From: Glutamicibacter creatinolyticus
Lineage (GTDB): Bacteria > Actinomycetota > Actinomycetes > Actinomycetales > Micrococcaceae
DNA length: 64,000 nt
Direction: 5' to 3'
NCBI RefSeq assembly: GCF_006094275.1
Contig: NZ_CP034412.1
Coordinates: 1,116,001 to 1,180,000, forward strand
The notes under the pieces were generated by a model, which worked only from the letters and a program-made list of their open reading frames with translations, searched no databases and was not told where the DNA came from. A program made the position numbers and the translations under genes. Shown here one piece after another: positions 41,761 through 51,516 of this stretch. How positions within the stretch are numbered: position 1 is the stretch's first letter; every line of letters starts with the position of its first letter.

Positions 41761-44022
41761 CTAGCTGTCGGCTGCTTTAGGTGGGGTGGCCGCTGGCGGG
41801 TCCTGCCCAGGGCCCGGCCCGGTCCTCGACCGCCGACGTCGACTGCGGCGTTTGGTGGCATCCGGTGGCGGGCCGTCTGGCTTTGGCGGGTTCGTCTGGC
41901 CCGGGGCCGGTTTTTGTTCCGGTGGCTTTTGCCGGGCTGCTTGCTGCCCTGGTTTGGAAGGGTCTTCCCAGCTGGCGAACCAGTACCGGTTACGCCGCGG
42001 GGTCTGGGAAGGATCCAGATGCTTGGGCAACACCACATGCGGCAACCCGTTCACATCAACGATCTTGAATTTCCCGGCATGATAGTCATCATGCTCCCTG
42101 GGACATAAGAGGCCACCTTCACCCACACTGGTGCCACATCCTCCGGCCCAGCCCCCGTTCTTCCAATGGTGGGCCTCGCACATTTCTGGAGGGTAGGTGC
42201 ACCCGGGCATGATGCACCCCCGGTCCCTGGCCTGCAACCCGGTACACATCGGCACGTTGAAGTCCCGGCGGGCCCGGCCCACATCCAAGACCTGGCTATC
42301 CCCGCCCAGCACGACCGGGATGATCCGTGCCCGGCTCAACGCCTGACGCAGCTGGCCGGCGTCGAGCTCCACCCCGTGGGCGGTGACCCCGCGGCTGGTG
42401 ATGCCATGACCTTCGGCCAGGTCCATCAGGTCCTGCAACTGCATGTACACCACGACCTGCGGGGTGATGGTCTTCAACGCCCCGGCCCCGGTGACCCGGG
42501 CCCGCATCAAATCCAGTAGGGCCTGCAGCCTGCGCCGCGGCACCGCAGCCTCCACCCCCTCAACACGATCCGGGCCAGGACCCTCAGCGCTGTCTTGCTG
42601 AGCCGCGCCTGTCCCGGTCGGGTCTGGGTCGGCTTCGTCCTGCTCGGCCAGGGGCTGGGTGAATCCCTGCGGGGCCGGGGTGCTGGCAGGACACGCCGTC
42701 CCACGACCAGCACCGGCACCCGGCCGATCGGCTGCGGCCCCTGCTCGCTCCGGCCCTGTCATAGGTGGCTGATCGGCAGCTGTGCCGGGGGCCAACCCAC
42801 TGTCGTGCGGTGACACAGTCCCGGAACCGGCAGCCCCTGACCCGACGTCTGAATCGACAGCCGGGACGGCTTCAGCAGCATTCCCTGATTCCGTGTCGGC
42901 AACCCCTGGTTCCGTGTCGGGGTCGATCGCCCAGGGTGGTGGCGGCTGATCCGTGACCAGCCATGCCGGAACCTGCCCACTCTCTTCACCAGCACAGCCC
43001 TGGTCCCCACCACGGCCAGGACCGGTTGTTTCCCCAGAGAGGGTGCTGTCCTGGGGGCTGGCCTGGGTGTTGTCCTGGGGGCTGGCCTGGGTGTTGTCCT
43101 GGGGGCCGGGCCTGCCGGACCGGGACAGGCTCCGGGCCGCGGCCCCGGCCTGGGTACGTGGATTATCGGCCTGCGCGATCGCTGAACGCAGCAACTCCGC
43201 ATCCACCCCCTCCACCCGGATCAAATACTGATCCACCCCCAACACGGTCGCCCGACGGAAAATCCCGACCTCCGGTTTAGCCACCGACTCGTTCGCCTTC
43301 CGATACCCGGTACACAACCCCGTCAACCGCTTCGCCGCGGTCACCGGGTCATGCTCCACCAGGATCTCGGTGGCGTGCTCCTCCAACAACCGCCCATCCC
43401 CGGCCCTGGCTGCGACTCCTGGCAGCACCCCGGATAGTTCCTGCCCCACCGTGGATGGTTCCAACGCCTCCAACCGGCGGGCCGCATCCCGCACCGGGCG
43501 CGGGTCCCGACCCGGATCCTTGAACAAACCAGCCAGCCGCTCAAACCGTGGGCCAGCGCCTTGCCCGGCACTGTTGCGTCGGGCCTGGACCCGGTGGGTG
43601 TCCTCCACCCGGGTGCGGGCCTCGAAATAGTTGATCCCGACCCAGGACTCCAGCAACGCGGTGGTGTCCTTGTACACCGGCCGCCCGGTCGCGTACAACA
43701 CCGGGCCCTGGGTGCCGGCCGGGTCCTGCCGCAACCGGTCATACTCGCCCACTTCCAACCGGTGGGCCCCGGTGGCTTCCAACGCGGCGATCGCGGCCAG
43801 TTGAGCGCGGATCACCGCCCGGTAGTGCTCTTCCACCCAGCTGGCCCCACCCAACGCGACAGGTGCCCGGTGGGTGGCCCCCACCAGCCCGGCCAGGTCG
43901 GTGAACAGGCCGGTACACAGTTCCTGGATTTCACGCAGCACCGTGCCCTCTAGTGCCGCACCGTTGTGCCGCACCCGGTGGCGTACCACCTCAAGGGCCG
44001 TGGCCAGGGAAACCTGATTCAT
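41761..44022 (-). CDS. DUF222 protein with C-terminal HNH nuclease motif
   Basis: This 753-residue protein has a helical DUF222 domain in its first 300 residues, a disordered Pro/Gly/Ala/Thr insertion (about 300-505), the second part of DUF222, and an HNH motif (603-648: CIMPGC, CEAHHW, LCPREHDDYH). A basic Pro-rich tail ends it. Such proteins occur in many diverging copies in Micrococcaceae; their role is not known, though the HNH motif suggests DNA cleavage. An ATG at 44034 is an alternative start. A 24-bp tandem duplication lies in the disordered part. Confidence 0.85.
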   Translation of the reverse strand: MNQVSLATALEVVRHRVRHNGAALEGTVLREIQELCTGLFTDLAGLVGATHRAPVALGGASWVEEHYRAVIRAQLAAIAALEATGAHRLEVGEYDRLRQDPAGTQGPVLYATGRPVYKDTTALLESWVGINYFEARTRVEDTHRVQARRNSAGQGAGPRFERLAGLFKDPGRDPRPVRDAARRLEALEPSTVGQELSGVLPGVAARAGDGRLLEEHATEILVEHDPVTAAKRLTGLCTGYRKANESVAKPEVGIFRRATVLGVDQYLIRVEGVDAELLRSAIAQADNPRTQAGAAARSLSRSGRPGPQDNTQASPQDNTQASPQDSTLSGETTGPGRGGDQGCAGEESGQVPAWLVTDQPPPPWAIDPDTEPGVADTESGNAAEAVPAVDSDVGSGAAGSGTVSPHDSGLAPGTAADQPPMTGPERAGAAADRPGAGAGRGTACPASTPAPQGFTQPLAEQDEADPDPTGTGAAQQDSAEGPGPDRVEGVEAAVPRRRLQALLDLMRARVTGAGALKTITPQVVVYMQLQDLMDLAEGHGITSRGVTAHGVELDAGQLRQALSRARIIPVVLGGDSQVLDVGRARRDFNVPMCTGLQARDRGCIMPGCTYPPEMCEAHHWKNGGWAGGCGTSVGEGGLLCPREHDDYHAGKFKIVDVNGLPHVVLPKHLDPSQTPRRNRYWFASWEDPSKPGQQAARQKPPEQKPAPGQTNPPKPDGPPPDATKRRSRRRRSRTGPGPGQDPPAATPPKAADS
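43048..43106. repeat. 24-bp tandem repeat in the DUF222-HNH gene
   Basis: Two identical 24-bp units (43048-43071, 43072-43095) and a partial third encode SPQDNTQA-type repeats at residues 307-327. Exact identity suggests recent slippage; the unit length keeps the reading frame. Confidence 0.85.
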
Positions 44023-44119
44023 GCCACCTACCATCACCCACCAAACTTGGGCACCCCACCCAGGCCCGGCGGGATGGGGATAACCCACGAACCCCAAAAT
44101 TCTTTCGGGGACCACCGGC

Positions 44120-44157
44120 GGGAAACACCCACCGGGAAACACCGGCCGGAAACACCA
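44120..44157. repeat. Three short direct repeats upstream of the DUF222 gene
   Basis: CGGGAAACACC at 44120-44130 and 44134-44144, and CCGGAAACACC at 44147-44157, spaced 13-14 bp. They sit between the hrpA-side hairpin and the DUF222 start. Confidence 0.7.
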
Positions 44158-44158
44158 G

Positions 44159-44189
44159 TGGGCCAGCCACCACCGGTGGCTGGCCCACC
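44159..44189 (-). terminator. Hairpin between hrpA and the DUF222 gene
   Basis: A perfect 14-bp stem (44159-44172 with 44176-44189) with a 3-nt loop, 59 bases after the hrpA stop. On the minus strand it is followed by TGGTGTTTCC. Confidence 0.65.
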
Positions 44190-44247
44190 ACACCCCACCC
44201 CGGGACCCGCCCTGCGGGCCAAACCCGGATCGAGTGCGGGAATGCGG

Positions 44248-47200
44248 TTAGAGCGCGGCAAGTCCTTCGGCGATGGCCTTGCGGATGCGCTTTTCGCTGA
44301 CCGAGTAGGCGGTGCCCAGTTCCTGGGCGAACAGCGAAATGCGCATTTCCTCCAGCATCCACTTCACCTGGCGCAGGGTGTGGGGGACCGCAGCACCGGC
44401 GGGGACCTTTTCCAGGGCCGCGTCGTACTCGTCCTCCAGTTTCTGGATCACCGTGATCGCCTGGGCGTCGCGCTGCACGGCGCCGGAGGTGAGCTTCTCC
44501 AGCCGGCGTTCGATGCCCTGCAGGTAGCGCGGCAGGCGCAGCAGGTTCATCGCCCCGGTCACCGCGATGAAGCCGGGGTAGATCAGCTGCTCCAGCTGGG
44601 AGCGGATGTCGCTGACGGCCTGGTAGAGCGCCAGTGAGTTGCTGGATTTGAGCTGCTTGGTGATCCGGGTGTAGCTGGTGAAGACCTTGGCGATGACCGC
44701 GGTGATCGAAAAGACGGTGTCGATCTGTTCGGCGCGCACACTGTGGAAGAGCGCTTCGAAGGCAGCGGCGTCCATCGGCAGCTGTTCGGGGACGAGCTTG
44801 TCCACGGCGGCCATGGTGCAGTCGGCGATCAGTTCCTCGATGGAGCCGTGCGGGCTTTGGGTGAACACCAGTTTCTCGGTGTTGTTCAGGTGCCCGAGCA
44901 CGAATTTGGTGGCCGGGGGCAGGCGCAGCATCAGCAGCCGGATGACTCCGCCGCGGTGGGCGGCGTCGCGTTCGGCGGCGGTGCGGAACACGCCCAGGCG
45001 CACGGAGCTGCCCTCGTCGGCCAGTCCCGGGTAGGCGGTGATCTGCTGCCCCATCACGGTGGTGCTTACCTGCTGCGGCAGCGCGGTGTGCTCGCCGGGC
45101 AGGTTCGGCCAGGTCTTCAGCCCGGCCTGCTCCCAGCCGCCGCCCGCGGCGGACTGCTGGTCGGCCTTGGCCGGGCCCTTGCCCTTCTTCGCGCCGGAGC
45201 GCGGGCCGGCGGCCGGGGTGCCGGGCTTGCCCGGGGTCGGGGCCGGGGTGGGGGAGTTGACCTGGGCGGCCAGGGCCTGGCGGTTGGCGGCGGCCAGCCG
45301 GTGCTGCAGGGCGGGCAGGTCATCGCCCTGGCCCAGGACCTTGCCGTTGGCGTCCAGCACCTCAAAGCCGAAGCGCAGGTGCTCGGGCAGCGCGGCGAAG
45401 TCGAACACGGCCGGGTCCACCACGACCCCGCGCAGCCGGCGCAGCACCAGGGCCAGGGAGGTGGCCAGGTCATCGTGCGCCGGATCGAACTCGGCATCCA
45501 GCCTTTCCAGCGCCTGGCCGGCGACGTCGGGGGCGGGCACGAAGTTCTTGCGCACGTTCTTGGGCATGGAGCGGATCAGCGCGGTGATCAGCTCGTGGCG
45601 CAGCCCCGGGATCAGCCACTGGAAGCGGGCCGGGTCCAGCTGGTTCAGGAACACCACCGGCACCTGCAGGCTCACCCCGTCGCCCTCCCCGGCCCGGGCG
45701 GCCGGGTTGTACTCGTACTTCAGCGGCAGCTCGATGGACCCGTGGCGCCAGGTGGTGGGGAAGGCGGCGTCATCCAGCTGCTCGGCGTCGGCCTCGAGCA
45801 GCGCCTCGGGATCGAAGTCCAGCAGCGTCGGGTCGGTGGCGCGGGCCTTCTTCCACCAGCGGTCGAAGTGGCGCTCGGAGAGGACCGAGGCGGGGATGCG
45901 CGCGTCGTAGAAGTCGAACAGGTCCTCGTCCGAGACCCGCAGGTCGCGCCGGCGCAGTCGGGTTTCCAGTTCGTCGATCTCCTGGAGCACCTGGCGGTTG
46001 CGGGCGAAGAACTTGTGGTGGGTGCGCCAGTCGCCCTCCACCAGGGCGTGGCGGATGAACAGGTCCCGGGCCAGTTCGGCGTCCACCCGCCAGTATTGGA
46101 TGCGGCGCTGGGCGATGACCGGCAGCCCGAACAGGGTGACCTTCTCATAGCCGAGCACCGCGCCGTTGCGCTTGGACCAGTGCGGTTCGGAGTAGCTGTG
46201 CTTGAGCAGGTGCGGGGCGACCTGCTCCACCCATTCGGGGTTGATCGCAGCGTTGACCCGGGCCCAGAGCCGGGAGGTTTCCACCAGCTCGGCGGCCATC
46301 ACCCAGCTGGGGGACTTCTTGAACAGCCCGGAGCCGGGGAAGATCGCAAAACGGGTGCCGCGCGCCCCGGTGTAGTCGCGCTTGCGTTCGTCGTACATCC
46401 CGATGTGGGAGAGCAGCCCGGCCAGCAGGCTCATGTGCACGGTGTCCTCGTTGGCGGCCGGGTTGATCGGTTCGGCGGCCACGCTGATCCCCAGCGGCTT
46501 GGCCAGCTGGCGCAGCTGGGTGAACAGGTCCTGCCATTCGCGCACCCGCAGGTAGTTGATGTGCTCGGCCTTGCACAGCCGGCGGAACGCGGAGGAGGAG
46601 AGCTCCTTCTGCTTTTCCTGCAGGTAGGCCCACAGGTTCAGCAGGGCGATGAAGTCGGACTTCTCGTCGGTGAAGCGCCGGTGCAGTTCCGCGGCGCGTT
46701 CGCGCTGCCCGGTTTCCTGGCTGGGCCGTTCGCGCGGGTCCTGGATGCTCAGCGCCGCGGTGAGCACCATCAGCTCCTTGGCGACCCCGCGCCGGGCCCC
46801 CTCCACGATCATCCGCCCCAGGCGCACATCCAGCGGCAGCTGGGCCAGCTGGCGCCCGACGTCGGTGACCTGGGCGGCCTTGTCGCTGGACAGGGCGCCC
46901 AGTTCGCGCAGCAGGTTCACCCCGTCGGTGATGGCGCGCATCTCCGGGGGCTGGACGAACGGGAAGCTGGCCACCTGGCCGGCGGAGCCCACCACGCCCA
47001 GGGAGATCATCTGCAGGATCACGCTGGCCAGGTTGGTGCGCCGGATCTCCGGGTCGGTGAATTCGGGGCGTGCCTCGTAGTCCTGCTGGGAGTAGAGCCG
47101 GATGGCGATGCCCTCCGAGACGCGCCCGCAGCGCCCCGAGCGCTGGTTCGCGCTGGCCTGGGAGACCCGTTCGATGGGCAGGCGCTGGACCTTGGTGCGG

Positions 47201-48207
47201 TGCGAGTAGCGGGAGATGCGCGCGGTGCCGGTGTCGATCACGTACTTGATGCCCGGCACGGTCAGCGAGGTTTCGGCCACGTTCGTGGCCAGGATGAGGC
47301 GCGGGGTGGGGCCGGGGTGGAAGACCTTGTGCTGCTCGGCCAGGGACAGGCGGGCGAACAGCGGCAGGATCTCATAGCGCGGCAGGCGCCGGTTGCCGGC
47401 CACCAGGGTGCGCAGCGCGTCGGCGGCGTCGCGGATTTCGCGTTCGCCGGAGAAGAAGATCAGGATGTCCCCGGGTTCCTCCCGGGACAGTTCGCGCACC
47501 GCCTCGGTGACCGCGTCCAGAGGGTCGCGGTCATCTTCCAGCGAGTCGCCGTTGGCGTCCTCCTCCGCCTCGTCCCCGAGCGGCTCGTCCAGCGGCCGGT
47601 AGCGGATCTCCACGGGGTAGGTGCGTCCGGAGACCTCCAGGATCGGGGCCGGTTCGGTCTGCCCGTCGGGCAGGGTGCGCCCAAAGTGGGCGGCGAAGCG
47701 TTCGGGGTCGATGGTCGCCGAGGTGATGATGATCTTCAGATCCGGGCGCCGGGGCATGATCTGCTTCAGGTACCCTAGCAGGAAGTCGATGTTCAGGCTG
47801 CGTTCGTGCGCCTCGTCGATGATGATCGCCGAGTATTTCTTCAGCAGCTTGTCGCGCTGGATCTCGGCCAGCAGGATGCCGTCGGTCATCACCTTCAGCT
47901 GGGTGCGCCGGGACACCTCGCCGGTGAAGCGCACGTGGAAGCCGACCTCGTCGCCGATCTTGGTGCCCAGCTCCTCGGCGATGCGTTCGGCCACGGTGCG
48001 TGCTGCCAGGCGGCGGGGCTGGGTGTGCCCGATCATCCCGCGTTCGGCCAGGCCCAGCTCCAGCAGCATCTTGGGCAGCTGGGTGGTTTTTCCCGAACCG
48101 GTTTCGCCGGCGATGATCACGACCTGGTTGTTGCGCACCGCGTCGAGGATGTCCTCGCGGCGGGCCGAGACGGGCAGTGCGTCGGGATATGAGATCTGTA
48201 GCGCCAT
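44248..48207 (-). CDS. hrpA: ATP-dependent RNA helicase HrpA (DEAH box)
   Basis: This 1319-residue DEAH helicase has Walker A GETGSGKT (34-41), DEAH (131-134) followed by ERSLN, a C-terminal helicase domain with the QRSGRCGR motif, the HA2 and OB-fold parts, and the long DUF3418 extension found in bacterial HrpA. The ATG at 48207 gives the family N-terminus (ISYPDALPVSARREDIL); upstream residues are Arg-rich noise. A Gly/Pro/Lys-rich linker lies at about 985-1035. Known roles include rescue of stalled ribosomes in enterobacteria; here this is inferred. Confidence 0.94.
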   Translation of the reverse strand: MALQISYPDALPVSARREDILDAVRNNQVVIIAGETGSGKTTQLPKMLLELGLAERGMIGHTQPRRLAARTVAERIAEELGTKIGDEVGFHVRFTGEVSRRTQLKVMTDGILLAEIQRDKLLKKYSAIIIDEAHERSLNIDFLLGYLKQIMPRRPDLKIIITSATIDPERFAAHFGRTLPDGQTEPAPILEVSGRTYPVEIRYRPLDEPLGDEAEEDANGDSLEDDRDPLDAVTEAVRELSREEPGDILIFFSGEREIRDAADALRTLVAGNRRLPRYEILPLFARLSLAEQHKVFHPGPTPRLILATNVAETSLTVPGIKYVIDTGTARISRYSHRTKVQRLPIERVSQASANQRSGRCGRVSEGIAIRLYSQQDYEARPEFTDPEIRRTNLASVILQMISLGVVGSAGQVASFPFVQPPEMRAITDGVNLLRELGALSSDKAAQVTDVGRQLAQLPLDVRLGRMIVEGARRGVAKELMVLTAALSIQDPRERPSQETGQRERAAELHRRFTDEKSDFIALLNLWAYLQEKQKELSSSAFRRLCKAEHINYLRVREWQDLFTQLRQLAKPLGISVAAEPINPAANEDTVHMSLLAGLLSHIGMYDERKRDYTGARGTRFAIFPGSGLFKKSPSWVMAAELVETSRLWARVNAAINPEWVEQVAPHLLKHSYSEPHWSKRNGAVLGYEKVTLFGLPVIAQRRIQYWRVDAELARDLFIRHALVEGDWRTHHKFFARNRQVLQEIDELETRLRRRDLRVSDEDLFDFYDARIPASVLSERHFDRWWKKARATDPTLLDFDPEALLEADAEQLDDAAFPTTWRHGSIELPLKYEYNPAARAGEGDGVSLQVPVVFLNQLDPARFQWLIPGLRHELITALIRSMPKNVRKNFVPAPDVAGQALERLDAEFDPAHDDLATSLALVLRRLRGVVVDPAVFDFAALPEHLRFGFEVLDANGKVLGQGDDLPALQHRLAAANRQALAAQVNSPTPAPTPGKPGTPAAGPRSGAKKGKGPAKADQQSAAGGGWEQAGLKTWPNLPGEHTALPQQVSTTVMGQQITAYPGLADEGSSVRLGVFRTAAERDAAHRGGVIRLLMLRLPPATKFVLGHLNNTEKLVFTQSPHGSIEELIADCTMAAVDKLVPEQLPMDAAAFEALFHSVRAEQIDTVFSITAVIAKVFTSYTRITKQLKSSNSLALYQAVSDIRSQLEQLIYPGFIAVTGAMNLLRLPRYLQGIERRLEKLTSGAVQRDAQAITVIQKLEDEYDAALEKVPAGAAVPHTLRQVKWMLEEMRISLFAQELGTAYSVSEKRIRKAIAEGLAAL

Positions 48208-48628
48208 GGTACTGCCAATTCTAGGGCGGCGGCCCGGCAAACCGCGAAGCCGCCGGTTTTGCGGGCGGCGCCTGCGGGATCGGTGCCGGAACCGGACCTG
48301 CGGGGCGTTGCGCCAAATCACAGCGCGGCAAAGTCAAATATGCATTTCGTCCACGGGTGCCCCGCCCGCGCCTGGGTCGGGTGTACGCAACAGCCAGCGT
48401 GAGCGGGAATGGGCGGAAAAGTTCGACGAAATCCGGTGCATCGAATAAAAAGTGTCTACGACAGGCGCAAAGCCGTGGGCAAAGTGAGTTCTTTCACATG
48501 TAAGATCATGGGTAATCGTCATCACGTGGCAAGGACGCCGGCGGTAGCGGTCCCGGACCCCCGGCGCCACCCGTGCCAGCTCGTGGTGGGGAGCACTCAC
48601 TCGCATAGGGGACTTCGAAAGGAAGACG
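48208..48628. other. Divergent intergenic region, hrpA / TrpX-like
   Basis: This 421-bp region has a -10-like TAAGAT (48501-48506) on the plus strand, which would leave a leader of about 115 nt containing GC-rich pairings (GACGCCGG with CCGGCGCC around 48534-48575). No T-box signature (AGGGTGG...) or other riboswitch I know was found. Confidence 0.4.
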
Positions 48629-49627
48629 ATGAAACGCTTCACGGCCATGAAATTCGCCGCGCTGGCGGCAACCGGTGCGCTCGCGCTGACCGCCTGCGGC
48701 AGCAATGGGGGAGGCAGCGGCGACGCGCCCGCCGAGGGCGAAACCGTCAAGATCGGCATCTCGCAGATTACCTCGCACCCGTCCCTGGACGCGGTGGTCA
48801 GCGGCTTCAAGAAGGGCATGGCCGACGCCGGCTACGAGGGCGATAAGGTCCAGTACGACGACAACAACGCGCAGGGCGACCAGGCCACCAACACCTCGAT
48901 CGTGGGCAAGTTCGCCTCGGATTCGGACATGGACCTGGTGCTGGCCGTGGCCACCCCGACCGCGCAGGCCGCCGCCCAGGCGGTCACCAACATCCCGGTG
49001 GTCTTCTCCGCGGTCACCGACCCGGTGGATGCCAAGCTGGTGCAGTCCAATGAGGAACCGGGCGCGAACGTGACCGGCACCTCGGACAAGAACCCGGTCG
49101 ACGAGCAGCTGGCGCTGCTGAAGGAGCTGGACCCGGACGCCAAGACCGTGGGCATCGTCTACTCCTCGGGTGAGGCGAACTCCGTGGTCCAGGTGAAGTG
49201 GGCGAAGGAAGCGGCGCAGAAGCTGGGCCTGGAGATCAAGGAGTCGGCGATCTCCGCCTCCAGCGAGGTGCAGCAGTCGGCGAACTCGCTGGACGTTGAC
49301 GCCTTCTACGTGCCGACCGACAACGCGGTGGTTTCCGCGCTGGAGGGCCTGCTGCAGACCGCGAACAACAAGAAGGTCCCGGTCATCGCCGCTGACGGCG
49401 AATCGGTCAAGCGCGGCGCGACCGCCACCTACGGCATCAACTACGAGAAGCTGGGCGAGCAGACCGCGGCCATGGCCGTGAAGCTGCTCAAGGGTGAGGC
49501 CGAGGCCAAGACCTTGCCGGTGGAAACCCTGCAGGACGTGGACCTCTACCTGAACGAAGAGGCGGCGAAGAAGATCGACATGCAGTTCCCGCAGGAACTG
49601 GTCGACAAGGCCGCTGAAGTCTACTAA
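48629..49627 (+). CDS. ABC transporter substrate-binding lipoprotein, TrpX-like
   Basis: This 332-residue protein has a lipoprotein signal peptide with lipobox LTAC (C23) and a Gly/Ser linker, then a two-lobed periplasmic-binding-fold domain of the DUF534/TrpX family (segments VKIGISQITSHPSLDAV and PVVFSAVTDPVDAKLV). The cognate permease and ATPase genes follow. In streptococci this family takes up tryptophan; in other bacteria other aromatic or branched ligands are possible. GAAAGGAAG precedes the ATG. Confidence 0.9.
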   Translation: MKRFTAMKFAALAATGALALTACGSNGGGSGDAPAEGETVKIGISQITSHPSLDAVVSGFKKGMADAGYEGDKVQYDDNNAQGDQATNTSIVGKFASDSDMDLVLAVATPTAQAAAQAVTNIPVVFSAVTDPVDAKLVQSNEEPGANVTGTSDKNPVDEQLALLKELDPDAKTVGIVYSSGEANSVVQVKWAKEAAQKLGLEIKESAISASSEVQQSANSLDVDAFYVPTDNAVVSALEGLLQTANNKKVPVIAADGESVKRGATATYGINYEKLGEQTAAMAVKLLKGEAEAKTLPVETLQDVDLYLNEEAAKKIDMQFPQELVDKAAEVY

Positions 49628-49720
49628 ACCGGCAACCAACCAGGGCGAAGGCGAGGCGAGGGCAGGTGTTGCCTCGCCTTCGTCATGGGCACCAACTTCT
49701 CACAACTCAAGGATCCAAAA

Positions 49721-50650
49721 ATGATCACAGCGGTTGAACTTGGCCTGATATATGCCGTGATGGCACTAGGGGTCTACCTCACCTTCCGCATCCTGGATTT
49801 CCCGGACCTGACGGTCGACGGGTCATTCACCACCGGGGCCGCGACGGCCTCGATCGGCATCGTCAACGGGATGAACCCGCTGCTGGCCACCGCGCTGGCG
49901 TTCCTGGCCGGGGCCGTGGCCGGGGTCATCACCGGCCTGCTGCACACCAAGGGCAAGATCGACGGGCTGCTGGCCGGTATCCTTACGATGATCGCCCTGT
50001 ACTCGATCAACCTGCGCATCATGGGCAAGGCGAATGTGCCGCTGCTGGGGCAGGACACCTTGATCAGCCCGCTGCGCCAGGCCGGGATCCTGGGCACCTG
50101 GACCTCGGTGGCGCTGATGTTCGCCGGCTGCCTGGTCGCGGTCGCGATCGTGGTGTGGTTCCTGCACACCCAGATGGGCATGGCGATGCGCGCCACGGGT
50201 GACAACGAGGAAATGATCCGCTCCTTCGGGGTGAGCACCGACAACCAGAAGATCCTGGGCCTGGCGCTCTCCAACGGCATGGTCGGGCTCTCCGGCGCAC
50301 TGATCGCCCAGTTCCAGGGCTTCGCCGACATCGGCATGGGCATCGGGTTGATCCTGATCGGCCTGGCCTCGGTGATCGTGGGCCAGGCGATCTTCTCCCA
50401 GCGCTGGATCTGGCTGGCGGCGCTGGCCGTCGTCTTCGGCGCGGTGATCTACCGCCTGGTGATCCAGCTGGCGCTCAGCGCCGGCATGGAGGTCAACGAC
50501 ATGAAGCTGATCTCCGCGGTGCTGGTGGTGGCCGCGCTGCTGCTGCCCAAGTGGAAGGGCTTCCAGAAGCTGGTCAAGGCCGTCAAGCGCCCCGAACGCG
50601 ACCAGATGGTCGAATCCTCCAAGGAAGAAGAGGTCAGCGCCAATGCTTGA
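49721..50650 (+). CDS. ABC transporter permease, TrpY-like
   Basis: This 309-residue permease of the branched-chain-type family has about eight or nine helices and the cytoplasmic motif RATGDNEEMIRSFGVSTDNQK, which contacts the ATPase. The ATG at 49721 has AAGGA 7 nt upstream; an earlier ATG at 49685 lacks support. It overlaps the ATPase gene by 8 nt. Confidence 0.9.
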   Translation: MITAVELGLIYAVMALGVYLTFRILDFPDLTVDGSFTTGAATASIGIVNGMNPLLATALAFLAGAVAGVITGLLHTKGKIDGLLAGILTMIALYSINLRIMGKANVPLLGQDTLISPLRQAGILGTWTSVALMFAGCLVAVAIVVWFLHTQMGMAMRATGDNEEMIRSFGVSTDNQKILGLALSNGMVGLSGALIAQFQGFADIGMGIGLILIGLASVIVGQAIFSQRWIWLAALAVVFGAVIYRLVIQLALSAGMEVNDMKLISAVLVVAALLLPKWKGFQKLVKAVKRPERDQMVESSKEEEVSANA

Positions 50651-51434
50651 GATCACCAACCTGTCGCGCACGTTCTTCCCGGGTACCGTGAATGAACGCA
50701 AGGCGCTGCGCAACATCAACCTGAGCCTGGACGCCGGGGAGTTCGTGACCGTGATCGGCTCGAACGGCGCCGGCAAGTCCACGGTGCTGAACATGGTCGC
50801 CGGCAAGCTGCAGCCCGATGTGGGCACGGTGAGCATCGACGGGAAGAACGTCACCCGGATGGCGGACTTCGCCCGCGCCCGGTACATCGGGCGGGTCTTC
50901 CAGGACCCGATGGCCGGCACCGCCCCGACCATGACGATCGAGGAGAACATGTCCCTGGCCTGGGCGCGCGGGAAGTTCCGCGGGCTGGGCCTGGGGGTGA
51001 CCCCGAAGAAGCGCGAACTGTTCGCCCGTGAGCTGGCGAGCCTGGAACTGGGGCTGGAGCACCGGCTGAAGACGAAGGTGGGCCTGCTTTCCGGCGGGCA
51101 GCGCCAGGCGTTGAGCCTGCTGATGGCCACGTTCTCCGAACCGAAGATCCTGCTGCTCGACGAGCACACCGCGGCGCTGGACCCGCAGCGCGCGGCGCTG
51201 GTCTCCCGGCTGACCAACGACATCGTCCAGCGCCACCGGCTGACCACGCTGATGGTTACCCACAACATGGAGCAGGCGCTGCAGCTGGGCACCCGGTTGA
51301 TCATGATGCACGACGGGCAGATCATCCTGGATTTGAACCAGCAGGAAAAGTCGGCGATGACCGTCAAGGACCTGCTCGGGGAGTTCGAGAAGATCAAGGG
51401 CGCGCAGCTCGATGACCGAACCATGCTGCAGTAG
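50643..51434 (+). CDS. ABC transporter ATPase, TrpZ-like
   Basis: This 263-residue ATPase has Walker A GSNGAGKS (39-46), signature LSGGQRQAL and Walker B ILLLDEHTAALD; DEHTAALD (His for Pro) is typical of this family. It energises the TrpX/TrpY-like transporter. The transcript probably ends at the hairpin at 51470-51508. Confidence 0.91.
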   Translation: MLEITNLSRTFFPGTVNERKALRNINLSLDAGEFVTVIGSNGAGKSTVLNMVAGKLQPDVGTVSIDGKNVTRMADFARARYIGRVFQDPMAGTAPTMTIEENMSLAWARGKFRGLGLGVTPKKRELFARELASLELGLEHRLKTKVGLLSGGQRQALSLLMATFSEPKILLLDEHTAALDPQRAALVSRLTNDIVQRHRLTTLMVTHNMEQALQLGTRLIMMHDGQIILDLNQQEKSAMTVKDLLGEFEKIKGAQLDDRTMLQ

Positions 51435-51469
51435 CCGCCGCTTACTGCCCTAGCCGCACCAACGCCGCG

Positions 51470-51508
51470 GGCCGCGGCCCCACCCTTTTTGGGAGCGGGG
51501 CCGCGGCC
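51470..51508. terminator. Bidirectional terminator between convergent genes
   Basis: Perfect 12-bp outer arms GGCCGCGGCCCC/GGGGCCGCGGCC (51470-51481, 51497-51508) with an inner CCC/GGG stem and TTTTT loop. It lies between the ATPase gene and the acetyltransferase remnant. Confidence 0.75.
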
Positions 51509-51516
51509 TGCGGCGG

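Noticed and set aside
44743-47778. 1011-codon open frame on the plus strand, opposite hrpA
   Set aside because: Antisense shadow of the helicase gene; no domain, no ribosome-binding site.
48501-48628. T-box or other known riboswitch ahead of the TrpX-like gene
   Set aside because: No T-box antiterminator motif or specifier loop could be recognised, and no other riboswitch core was seen by eye.
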